Below, in pieces: positions 1-7,712 of a stretch of 64,000 nt of DNA. Location: NCBI RefSeq assembly GCF_029263155.1, contig NZ_JAJCYB010000088.1:1-64000 (forward strand), given 5' to 3'. Position 1 is the first letter of the stretch. Every line of letters starts with the position of its first letter. A model generated the notes under the pieces. That model was not told the DNA's origin and ran no database searches. It saw nothing but the letters and a program-made list of their open reading frames with translations. The position numbers and the translations under genes were made by a program. Origin of the DNA: Pseudonocardia sp. (GTDB taxonomy: Bacteria; Actinomycetota; Actinomycetes; Mycobacteriales; Pseudonocardiaceae).

Positions 1-33
1 AGCGCCGAGGAACGGAATCGGCGCGGCAGCACA

Positions 34-243
34 TCGGTAGAAGCCGACCACCACACCACCCGGCACGGAACGGTTCACCTGAACCGCTGGGAGGCCGCCG
101 ACACGCCCGAACCCGGCCCGCCCGACCCGGCGGGCGGGCCCGGTCGCGGGTCGGTAGAAGCCGACCATCCCCGAAACGGTTCACCTGAACCACCGGAAGG
201 TCGACGGACTCGGAAACCAGCCCGAAACGGTTCACCTGAACCG
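34..243. repeat. Patch of two interspersed inverted-repeat motifs
   Basis: Motif A, TCGGTAGAAGCCGA, occurs at 34-47 and 151-164. The second copy extends to a perfect GTCGG-N6-CCGAC at 150-165. Motif B, GGTTCACCTGAACC (arms GGTTCA and TGAACC around CC), occurs at 72-85, 178-191 and 229-242; the first and third copies extend to CGG...CCG. A is followed by B in both cases, then B stands alone. Spacing is irregular (about 106 and 51 bases between B centres). They could be operators, intergenic repeats or recombination sites; I cannot tell which. I see no gene I can support elsewhere in bases 1-453. Confidence 0.7.
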
Positions 244-453
244 CCAGCAGGTCGCCGAGCTCGAACCCCGCCCAGTGCCGTGGTCAGGAGTCGGTGCGCC
301 GGATGGTCGGGGTCACGTCCGCAGCGTGTGGGGCCCGCCGGACAGCGTGCCGGACGTGCTCCGCGCGCCCGGGCCGTGCCCGCGGGCTACGGCAGCGGGT
401 GCGGGCTCCGTCCCACCCACGCTCCTCGCCCTGCCCGGCGCGGGCCCGCCCGG

Positions 454-2622
454 TCATCTCCCGGGCAGGGCCGGGGTCGCGGTGAGCGCGTCGGTCAGCA
501 GCGTCACGAGCGCCTCGTGCTGCAGGTCGGCCGAGGACCCGACCTCCTCGTCGGAACCGTCGAGGGCCTGGGCGGCGAGCCCGGCCTTGCTGTCGATCAG
601 CTCGGCGATGCGGGCGTCGATCGTCTGCGCGGCGATGATGCGCCAGGCGGTGACCGGCTGGTCCTGGCCGATCCGGTGGCTGCGGTCGATGGCCTGGGTC
701 TGCTCCGCCGCGGTCCAGGACAGCTCCGCGAGCACGATGTTGGAGGCCACCTGCAGGTTGAGGCCCACCCCGGCGGCGGTGAGCGAGCAGACCGCCACGG
801 CGACGCCCGGGTCCTCGACGAAGGCGTCGATGTTGCGCTGGCGCACCGCGGAGGTCTGGTCGCCGCGGATGGAGGAGAACCGGACGCCCTGCGCGGCGAA
901 GGTCTCCTCGGCGGTGTCCATCACGTCGACGTGCTTGGCGAAGAACACCACCTTGCCCGCGCTGCGCGCGAGCTGGGCGGCGTAGTCGGCGGCGAGGGCC
1001 GCCTTGGCCTGGCCGATGCGCCGCATCATGGTGAAGACGTTGTCGCCGGACTTGGCCTCGGCCGCGTCCTTCTGCTCCCACCGGGCCACCTGGCGCACGA
1101 GGTCGTGGTCGATGCCGTCGACGACGGACCCGGACCGTCGGGCGGCGAGCGCGTCGGAGTAGCGGGCGACCAGCCGGGCCGCGAGGTCGCGCTCGGCCGC
1201 CCGGATCGACCGGCCGGCCGCCCCGTCCAGCTCGACGGGCAGGTCGGCGATGCGCCGCGCGGGGATGTCGGCGGCCACGTCGACCTTGCGGCGCCGGACG
1301 ATGCCGCGGTCGACGACGCACGCGCGGGCGGCGGCGTAGAAGCCGGGGTCGGCCGGGGTGAGGCCGGTGGCGTCGAGAGCGTCCATCAGGTCGGCGAGCG
1401 GCTTCTTCGCGTCGATCCAGCCGAGGAACTGCCAGATGGCGAGGAAGTCCTCGATGTCGTTGATCAGCGGGGTACCGGTCAGCGCCATCAGCAGCGGGCG
1501 CGCGGTGAACGACCGGATGCGCTGCGAGAGCTCCAGGACGTGCTGCGAGCGCTGGGAGGTCTTGTTCTTGATGAAGTGGGCCTCGTCGACGACCATCCCG
1601 CGGAAGCCGAAGTCGCCCAGCCATCCCACGTGCCGGTCGAGCACCTCGTAGTTGACGACGACGATGTCGGCGAAACCGTCGATGGACTCGCCGTTGCCGT
1701 GGATGGCGGTGGCCGTGCGGTGCGGGGTCCACAGGCCGGCCTCGCGCACCCAGTTCGTCTTGACCACGTTGGGGACGACGACGAGCAGCGGGTAGGCACC
1801 CGCGGCCTCCGCGGCGAGCAGCGCCTGCGCGGTCTTGCCCAGCCCCGGCTCGTCGGCGAGCAGGAAGGTGCGGTGGCCGTCCGCGGCCGCGGCGACCAGC
1901 CGGGCCTGGTGGGGCATGAGCTCGCGGCCACCCGGCGCGAGGGGGGAGGACGGCGCGGGCAGCTCCATGCACGTCGAGACCCGGGGGCCGGTCACCCGCT
2001 CGAACGACCGCAGCAGCGGGCCCAGCAGCTCCCAGCCGGCCAGCGGCGTCGGCCGGGGCGCGCTCGGGCGGGCGGCCGAGAAGTCCGGGGCGAGGAACGG
2101 GTTGGCCAGCTGCCGCGAGACGACCGACTGCGGCACCACCTGGGGCTTGGCGGGGGCGGTCGGGGCCTCGTCCGGCGCGGGTTCCTCGGTGACCGGCGCG
2201 GCGGGCGGCTCGACACCCGCGGAGCGCAGCACCTCGCGGCTGAGCGACCTGGCCTCGTCGGAGACCACGGCGTCCTCGGCGAGCAACGCCAGCAACGCCG
2301 GATCGCGGACGGCGGTCATCGCCAGGGTCTTCGCGATGCCGTCGAGGCGCTTGAGCTGCTCGGTGCGGTGCGTGTCGCTGCCCTGCTGATCCGTCCGGAC
2401 CCGGGCCCGTTCCTCGCGCAGCAGCAGGGCCACCGCCTGGAACTTCGTGCGCGTCGCGGACGTCACCCGCCCGTTGCGCAGGGCGGACTCGACCTCCCGG
2501 ACGGCGCGCGCGAGCACCGACATGACATCTGCGCTGCCCGCACCGTCGCGGTGGCGGCCGCCTCGCCGGTCCCGCGGGGCACCGCGGCGAGCCCTGGTCG
2601 GGGGCTGGCCTCGTCGAGCCAC
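454..2622 (-). CDS. SNF2-family DEAD/DEAH-box helicase
   Basis: Superfamily 2 ATPase of the SNF2/RapA type, probably a DNA translocase acting in repair or chromosome remodelling. Walker A is DEPGLGKT (Lys near residue 263), the Walker B box is VVDEAH near 345, then ALTGTP. The C-terminal helicase half has the SNF2 signature DRSHRIGQ. About 230 N-terminal residues are proline- and alanine-rich and unassigned. I chose the GTG at 2622 because GGAGGAGGAG lies about 4 bases upstream. An ATG at 2523 would give 689 instead of 722 residues and lacks a clear ribosome binding site. It reads away from the neighbouring acetyltransferase gene. Family assignment is firm; cellular role is inferred. Confidence 0.88.
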   Translation of the reverse strand: MARRGQPPTRARRGAPRDRRGGRHRDGAGSADVMSVLARAVREVESALRNGRVTSATRTKFQAVALLLREERARVRTDQQGSDTHRTEQLKRLDGIAKTLAMTAVRDPALLALLAEDAVVSDEARSLSREVLRSAGVEPPAAPVTEEPAPDEAPTAPAKPQVVPQSVVSRQLANPFLAPDFSAARPSAPRPTPLAGWELLGPLLRSFERVTGPRVSTCMELPAPSSPLAPGGRELMPHQARLVAAAADGHRTFLLADEPGLGKTAQALLAAEAAGAYPLLVVVPNVVKTNWVREAGLWTPHRTATAIHGNGESIDGFADIVVVNYEVLDRHVGWLGDFGFRGMVVDEAHFIKNKTSQRSQHVLELSQRIRSFTARPLLMALTGTPLINDIEDFLAIWQFLGWIDAKKPLADLMDALDATGLTPADPGFYAAARACVVDRGIVRRRKVDVAADIPARRIADLPVELDGAAGRSIRAAERDLAARLVARYSDALAARRSGSVVDGIDHDLVRQVARWEQKDAAEAKSGDNVFTMMRRIGQAKAALAADYAAQLARSAGKVVFFAKHVDVMDTAEETFAAQGVRFSSIRGDQTSAVRQRNIDAFVEDPGVAVAVCSLTAAGVGLNLQVASNIVLAELSWTAAEQTQAIDRSHRIGQDQPVTAWRIIAAQTIDARIAELIDSKAGLAAQALDGSDEEVGSSADLQHEALVTLLTDALTATPALPGR

Positions 2623-2943
2623 GTACTCCTCCTCCGGAATGCCCGGCAGGGCCGCCGTGGGCGGCCGCGCCGCACATTGGTGCTGCGGTCGGGTGGTGGG
2701 CGTCGCGGGGAGGAGCCGGACGGCTCCTCCGGGATGCGACCCGGCCATGGTCTGCGGGAGATCACCGACTCGGACGCGACGGCCCGCACACGGGAAGGTG
2801 GCTGCCGGTCGGGACATCCACCGCACCGACCGGCCGTGCCGGACGATCAGCGGCGGGCCGGGTCGGATCTCCCGGTCAGCATACCGCCTGGCGGCCGGTG
2901 CTCCGCGCCGCACCGCGGACCCCGACCGGGTTACGGTGGCGGC
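2623..2943. other. Divergent intergenic region with 22-base palindrome
   Basis: This 321-base region separates the helicase gene from the divergent acetyltransferase gene. It contains the perfect inverted repeat GGAGGAGCCG-GA-CGGCTCCTCC at 2709-2730, about 90 bases upstream of the helicase start, which could be an operator or a transcript hairpin. I see no coding sequence with a plausible start and composition in it. Confidence 0.5.
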
Positions 2944-3474
2944 ATGGCCGAGATCCTGCGCACCGAACGGCTGATCGTGCGCGAGTGGGAGCCGGGCGAC
3001 GCCCCGGCGGCGCTCGAGGTGTACGGGCGGGCCGAGGTGGCGCGCTGGTTGACCCCGGCGATGGAACGCGTGACCGACGAGGACGCCATGGGCAGGCAGT
3101 TGCGGTCCTGGATCGAGGAGACCCGGGAGGGCGAGAGCGGGCTGGGACACTGGGCGGTGCTCACCGCCGAGGGGGCGCTGGTGGGCGGTGTCGGCCTGCA
3201 CCTGCTGCCGGTCGAGGAGCAGGACGTCGAGATCGGCTGGCAGCTGGCCCCGGCCCACTGGGGCCGCGGCTATGCCGTGGAGGCGGGTGCCGCGGTGATC
3301 GGTCGGGCGTTCGGGCTCGACGTCGACGAGGTGTTCGCACTGGTGCGCCCGGGCAACGCGCGCGGCGCGCGCACCGCCCGCAGCGTCGGCATGAGCTGGG
3401 TCGGCGAGACCGACAAGTACTACGGCCTCCGGCTGGAGGTCTTCCGGGTGCGGTCCTCGGACCCCCGTCCCTGA
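2944..3474 (+). CDS. GNAT family N-acetyltransferase (RimJ/RimL-like)
   Basis: A 176-residue acetyltransferase of the Acetyltransf_3 type, which transfers acetyl from acetyl-CoA to an amine, often a protein N-terminus or a small molecule. It opens with the typical LRTERLIVREWEPGD segment. It has the acetyl-CoA loop region HWGRGYAVEAGAAVIGRAF near residue 100, followed by the end motif of the fold, NARGARTARSVGM. Length is normal for the family. Its 3' end overlaps that of the convergent alanine dehydrogenase gene by 55 bases, so transcripts of the two would be antisense there. Substrate cannot be read from sequence. Confidence 0.9.
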   Translation: MAEILRTERLIVREWEPGDAPAALEVYGRAEVARWLTPAMERVTDEDAMGRQLRSWIEETREGESGLGHWAVLTAEGALVGGVGLHLLPVEEQDVEIGWQLAPAHWGRGYAVEAGAAVIGRAFGLDVDEVFALVRPGNARGARTARSVGMSWVGETDKYYGLRLEVFRVRSSDPRP

Positions 3475-4601
3475 CCGTCGCCGAGGACCTCCTCGGCGGG
3501 AGTGTGCGGCAGGCCGTGGGCGGCCGCGACCGGTTCGCTGACCAGTGCCCCGGCGAGGGTGCTCAGGCCCGCGGCCAGCGCCGGGTGCGTCCGGGCCACC
3601 CCGGCCACGCCCTCGCGGGCGACGTCGACCAGGTAGGGCAGCGTGGCCGAGGTGAGGGCGAGTGTCGAGGTGCGGGCCACGGCGCCGGGGATGTTGGCCA
3701 CGCAGTAGTGGACGACGCCCTCCTCGACGTAGACGGGGTCGGAGTGCGTGGTGGCCCGGCTGGTCTCGAAGCACCCGCCCTGGTCGATGGCGATGTCGAC
3801 GGCGACGCTGCCCGGCCGCATGCTCGCGATCATCGCGCGGCTGACCAGCTTCGGGGCCCTGGTCCCCGGCACGAGCACCGCGCCGATGACCACGTCGGAG
3901 TCGGCGATGTAGGCGCTGAGCCGGGCCCGGTTCGGGGTGACGAGGTCGAGCCGGCCCCCGAAGATGTCGGACAGGTAGGCCAGCCGCATCGGGTTGGTGT
4001 CGAAGACGCGCACGATGGCCCGCATGCCGACCGCGATCTTCGCCGCCTCGGTGCCCGCCACGCCGCCGCCGATGATGGTGACCTTCGCGGCGGGCGTGCC
4101 GGGGACACCGCCGAGCAGCACGCCGGCACCACCCGCGGGGCTCTCCAGGTGGTGGGCCGCGGCCTGCACCGCCAGCCGGCCCGCCACCTCGCTCATCGGG
4201 GTGAGCAGCGGCAGCTTCCCGTCCGCGGTCTGCACCGTCTCGTAGGCGATCGCGTCGATCCGCCGCTCGACGAGGAACTCGGTCAGCCCGCGGTCCGCGG
4301 CGAGGTGCAGGTAGGTGAACAGCTGCTGGCCCTCGCGGAAGCGGTGGTACTCGGCCGGGACCGGTTCCTTGACCTTGACGACGAGGTCGGTCCGCGCGAA
4401 CAGCTCGTCGGCGGTGTCGACGATCGTGGCGCCCGCGGTGCGGTAGTCGTCGTCGGCGAAGCGCGATCCGTCCCCGGCCCCGGACTGGATCAGCACCTGA
4501 TGGCCGTCGTGGACCAGCTCGACGACACCGTCGGGCTGCATCGCCACGCGGTTCTCGCTGTCCTTGATCTCCGTGGGTACGCCGATCACGAGTGCGCTCA
4601 T
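3420..4601 (-). CDS. ald: Alanine dehydrogenase
   Basis: NAD-dependent L-alanine dehydrogenase interconverting L-alanine and pyruvate plus ammonia. It is 393 residues long, against about 370 for the family. The N-terminal motif GVPTEIKDSENRVA carries the substrate-binding Arg and the following AlaDH/PNT N-domain has KVKEPVPAEY with the catalytic-region Lys. The Rossmann motif IIGGGVAGTEAAK sits near residue 175. The extra length is a basic, Ser/Arg-rich tail that runs into the 3' end of the convergent acetyltransferase gene. The extension may mark a lost original stop. A GTG-start ligase gene lies divergently upstream. Confidence 0.95.
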   Translation of the reverse strand: MSALVIGVPTEIKDSENRVAMQPDGVVELVHDGHQVLIQSGAGDGSRFADDDYRTAGATIVDTADELFARTDLVVKVKEPVPAEYHRFREGQQLFTYLHLAADRGLTEFLVERRIDAIAYETVQTADGKLPLLTPMSEVAGRLAVQAAAHHLESPAGGAGVLLGGVPGTPAAKVTIIGGGVAGTEAAKIAVGMRAIVRVFDTNPMRLAYLSDIFGGRLDLVTPNRARLSAYIADSDVVIGAVLVPGTRAPKLVSRAMIASMRPGSVAVDIAIDQGGCFETSRATTHSDPVYVEEGVVHYCVANIPGAVARTSTLALTSATLPYLVDVAREGVAGVARTHPALAAGLSTLAGALVSEPVAAAHGLPHTPAEEVLGDGQGRGSEDRTRKTSSRRP

Positions 4602-4726
4602 GGCTCGTTGCCTTCCGTCGTCGAGGGGGACGTCGCCGTAGCCTCCCGCACCGGCGCCCGGGCCACCGGATCCCGTACCCGGCCGGGGTACTCGCGTCGC
4701 GGCGGCCCACGGCGGACACTGGGGCG

Positions 4727-5743
4727 GTGCGCGGGTCCGGTCGGGTGGCGGAGGGGCTGGTGCGGCCCATGCTCGCGACGGCGGGGGAGGTGCCGACGGC
4801 GTCCGGGTGGGCGTTCGAGATCAAGTTCGACGGGGTGCGGGCCGTCGGCTACGCGCGGGACGGCGGGGTGCGCCTGTTCAGCCGCAACGACCGCGACATC
4901 ACCTCGTCCTACCCCGAGATCGCCTCCTCCGGGATCGCGGCGGCCGGTCTCGGCGACGGCGCGGTCGTCGACGGGGAGCTCGTCGCGCTCGACGCGCGGG
5001 GCCGTCCGGACTTCGGCCTGCTGCAGCACCGGATGCACGTCGCCGCACCGGCCGCCGAGCTGCTCGCCGAGGTGCCGGTGCGGTACGTGGTGTTCGACCT
5101 GCTGCGCCACGAGGGCCGTCCCACGACCGGGCTGCCCTACACCGAGCGGCGCGCGCTGCTGGCCGGCCTGGATCTCGGCGGTGCGCCGGGGGTGGCGGTG
5201 GCGCCGAACTTCGTGGACGTCGACGGTGCGGTGGTGCTGGGTGCCGCGCGCGAGCAGGGGCTGGAGGGGGTGGTCGCGAAGCGCGCCGACTCGACGTACC
5301 AGCCGGGGCGCCGCTCGCGCAGCTGGATCAAGACCGCGATCCGGCACACCCACGAGGTCGTCGTGGCCGGCTGGTCGGCGGGCGCCGGGAACCGGCACGG
5401 CTCGATCGGCGCGCTGTTGCTCGCCGCGCACGACGAGGACGGCAGGCTGGTGTACGTCGGGGACGTCGGGACCGGGTTCACCGACGCCGCCCGGGAGCGG
5501 TTGCTGCAGCAGCTGCGCGGCCTGGAGCGGCCGGGGTCGCCGTTCGAGGGCGAGGTCGCCCGGGCCCGCGGATGGCCCGGACGGGGCGCGGGTCGCGGGG
5601 AGGTGCGGTGGGTGGACCCGGTGCTCGTCGGCGAGATCGAGTACCGCTCCTTCAGTGGCGACGGGGCGTTCCGGCACCCGTCCTGGCGTGGCCTGCGCCC
5701 CGACCGCGACCCCGGCGAGGTGCGGCTGCCCGAACCCGGGTGA
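4727..5743 (+). CDS. ATP-dependent DNA ligase (LigC/LigD-ligase type)
   Basis: Single-domain ATP-dependent DNA ligase of 338 residues that would seal nicks via a ligase-adenylate intermediate. The adenylated Lys lies in FEIKFDGVRAVG near residue 40 (KxDGxR motif). Motif III-like VVFDLL, motif IV EGVVAKR and motif V SWIKTA follow, then an OB-fold C-terminal part. It has no primase or nuclease domain of full LigD, so it resembles the stand-alone LigC or the isolated LigD ligase module used in end joining; no ku gene is visible here. GTG at 4727 is chosen because the conserved LVRPMLA segment starts just after it. It converges on nrfD with 17 bases between stops. Confidence 0.9.
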   Translation: MRGSGRVAEGLVRPMLATAGEVPTASGWAFEIKFDGVRAVGYARDGGVRLFSRNDRDITSSYPEIASSGIAAAGLGDGAVVDGELVALDARGRPDFGLLQHRMHVAAPAAELLAEVPVRYVVFDLLRHEGRPTTGLPYTERRALLAGLDLGGAPGVAVAPNFVDVDGAVVLGAAREQGLEGVVAKRADSTYQPGRRSRSWIKTAIRHTHEVVVAGWSAGAGNRHGSIGALLLAAHDEDGRLVYVGDVGTGFTDAARERLLQQLRGLERPGSPFEGEVARARGWPGRGAGRGEVRWVDPVLVGEIEYRSFSGDGAFRHPSWRGLRPDRDPGEVRLPEPG

Positions 5744-5760
5744 GGGCGACCGGCCCGGCG

Positions 5761-6786
5761 TCACCGCTCCCCGGCGCTCCGGGCGGCCAGCCGTTCCCGC
5801 TGCGGCACCACCGTGTAGGCGGGGTCGCGCGCGGAGACCATCCCCGCGTCGAAGACCCCGAACCGGGTGGCGGCCGACCCGGCGTTGAGCAGTGCCCCGG
5901 CCATGATCGACAGGGCCCGGCCGCGGCGCCCCGCCACGAGCCCGCCGCCCACCGCGGCGGCCGCGCCCGCGGCGGTGACCGCCCGCGCGGCGCGCAGCAG
6001 CCGCCCGGGTCTGCCCGTGGTGTACGCGGTGCGGGCGAAGCCGATCCGGCGCTCCAGCACCGCGGTGGCCGCCAGCTCCAGCGCCGCCCCGGCGACCGCC
6101 ACCCGGCGGGCGGGCTCCACGTCGCCGCGGGCCACGAGCCCGATGCCGCCACCCGCGGCCATGGCGCTGCCGGCGAACACGAAGGGCAGCTCGCGATGGC
6201 CGTCGTGCCAGGCGGGCACGGCGGTGTCGGCGAGCAGCACGGCGGTGTAGGTGGTCATCGCGGGCCCCACGACGCCGGCGCCGAACCCGGCGGCCCGGCC
6301 GAGCCCGGGGGCGACACCGGTCAGCTCGGACGCCGCGGCGAGCCCGGACAGAGTGCCGAACGGCGAGAGGATCCAGGAGCCCACCGACAGCGGGGACGTG
6401 GGCTTGACCACCCGGAGCATGTTGAGGAACCGCTGGGGGCGGCCCAGGTCGTGGATCAGGGCGCCGACGCTGACCAGCGCACCGGCGAGCGAGGCGTACC
6501 GCCCGGTGCGGCGCAGGCCGGGACGCCCGGTGACGTCGGCCAGCGCGGCGACGGCGGCCGATACGCCCGCGGCGCCGCCCAGGTAGAGGTAGAGCGGGAC
6601 GTCGGGGACCTTCCAGGTCGGCGGCTTGATGATCGGCCGGCCGTAGTAGGAGGTGAACTCGGCCTCGGGCACCATCAGGGCCTCGCCGCGCCCCTTGCGC
6701 CGGCGGCCCTTGCGGTGCCCGTTCGCGGCCGGGTCGCCATCGGGCCGCAGCCGCGGTGCGTGCCCGGACTCCTGCGGCCGGGTCAT
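5761..6786 (-). CDS. nrfD: NrfD/PsrC-type membrane subunit of formate dehydrogenase
   Basis: Integral membrane quinone-interacting subunit of 341 residues. It has about eight hydrophobic segments and the family pattern LGRPQRFLNMLRVVKPTSPLS between helices. It follows the ferredoxin-like subunit with an ATGA overlap (start 6786, upstream stop 6783-6785), so it is the third subunit of the complex. Known NrfD proteins pass electrons between an iron-sulfur subunit and the quinone pool. Here it takes the place of the cytochrome b gamma subunit of FDH-N. The first 40 residues are hydrophilic and rich in Arg/Lys. Confidence 0.9.
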   Translation of the reverse strand: MTRPQESGHAPRLRPDGDPAANGHRKGRRRKGRGEALMVPEAEFTSYYGRPIIKPPTWKVPDVPLYLYLGGAAGVSAAVAALADVTGRPGLRRTGRYASLAGALVSVGALIHDLGRPQRFLNMLRVVKPTSPLSVGSWILSPFGTLSGLAAASELTGVAPGLGRAAGFGAGVVGPAMTTYTAVLLADTAVPAWHDGHRELPFVFAGSAMAAGGGIGLVARGDVEPARRVAVAGAALELAATAVLERRIGFARTAYTTGRPGRLLRAARAVTAAGAAAAVGGGLVAGRRGRALSIMAGALLNAGSAATRFGVFDAGMVSARDPAYTVVPQRERLAARSAGER

Positions 6787-7712
6787 CGCCGCGCCCCCAG
6801 GAACGACGCGGCGACCGTGCCGGCCACGGCGAGGGCGGCGGCCGCGGCGTGGCGCCACATCGACGGCAGGTCGCGGGTGGTGACCACGGGGTCCGGGGGC
6901 AGCCCGTACACCTCGGGCTCGTCGAGCAGCAGGAAGAACGCGCCGTCGCCGCCGACACCGTCGTCCGGGTCGTGGCCGTAGAGCCGCGCCTCGGGGACCC
7001 CGTTGTCCTGCAGCGTCGCGACCCGTTCCGCGGCCCGCTCGCGCAGCTCGTCGAGCGGGCCGAACTGGATCGACTCGGTCGGGCAGGCGGTGGCGCACGC
7101 GGGCTGCAGTCCGGCGCCGAGGCGGTCCTGGCACATCGTGCACTTGAACGCGCCGCCGCCGCCCTGGGCCGGGTCCCCCTTGCGCTGGTCGATCACGCCG
7201 TAGGGGCAGGCCGGGACGCAGTACCCGCAGCCGTTGCAGATGTCGTCCTGCACCAGCACCGTGCCGTGCTCGGTGCGGATCAGTGCCCCGGTCGGGCAGA
7301 CGTCCAGGCACGCCGCGTGCGTGCAGTGCTTGCACACGTCCGACGACATGAGCCAGCGCACCTCGGTGGCGTCGCGGCCCTGCGGCAGCTCCGCCGCCGG
7401 CATCCCCAGGTCCACGGGGTCCGGGCGCCGGGCGGGCACCTCCTGCTCGATGAACGCGACGTGCCGGTAGGTGCTGGCGCCGAGGCCGCCGGTGTTGTCG
7501 TAGCTCATGCCGGTCAGCGCGAGCACGTCCACATCGGCGGGGTCGGCGCCGTCGGCGGGCAGCGAGTTCCACTCCTTGCACGCCACCTCGCACGCCTTGC
7601 AGCCGATGCACACGCTGGTGTCGGTGAAGAACCCGACGCGCGGCGGGTGTCCCTCGGCGTAGCCGGCGTCGGCGGTCGGGTCCGCGAGCGGCCCGTACAG
7701 CGAGTTCGCCAT
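6783..7712 (-). CDS. fdhB: Formate dehydrogenase iron-sulfur (beta) subunit
   Basis: Four-cluster ferredoxin-like electron-transfer subunit of 309 residues, similar in plan to FdnH. Cluster ligands are seen in CIGCKACEVAC, CKHCTHAACLDVC, CNGCGYCVPACPYG and CTMC followed by CATACP. A single hydrophobic segment near the C-terminus (around residues 285-305) would anchor it to the membrane next to the NrfD protein. Its ATG shares one base with the stop of the catalytic subunit gene (TGATG), so translation is coupled. It carries electrons from the molybdenum/tungsten subunit to the membrane subunit. Confidence 0.95.
   Translation of the reverse strand: MANSLYGPLADPTADAGYAEGHPPRVGFFTDTSVCIGCKACEVACKEWNSLPADGADPADVDVLALTGMSYDNTGGLGASTYRHVAFIEQEVPARRPDPVDLGMPAAELPQGRDATEVRWLMSSDVCKHCTHAACLDVCPTGALIRTEHGTVLVQDDICNGCGYCVPACPYGVIDQRKGDPAQGGGGAFKCTMCQDRLGAGLQPACATACPTESIQFGPLDELRERAAERVATLQDNGVPEARLYGHDPDDGVGGDGAFFLLLDEPEVYGLPPDPVVTTRDLPSMWRHAAAAALAVAGTVAASFLGARR

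Noticed and set aside
34-243. CRISPR array
   Set aside because: Only two and three copies of two different motifs, irregular spacing and no cas genes.
429-470. Terminator from CCCTGCCCGG and CCGGGCAGGG arms
   Set aside because: The right arm lies inside the helicase coding end and the loop of 22 bases contains the stop, so it is a poor terminator.
280-3474. A 1064-codon plus-strand frame opposite the helicase
   Set aside because: Only its last 176 codons (from 2944) form a recognisable protein; the rest is shadow of the helicase gene.
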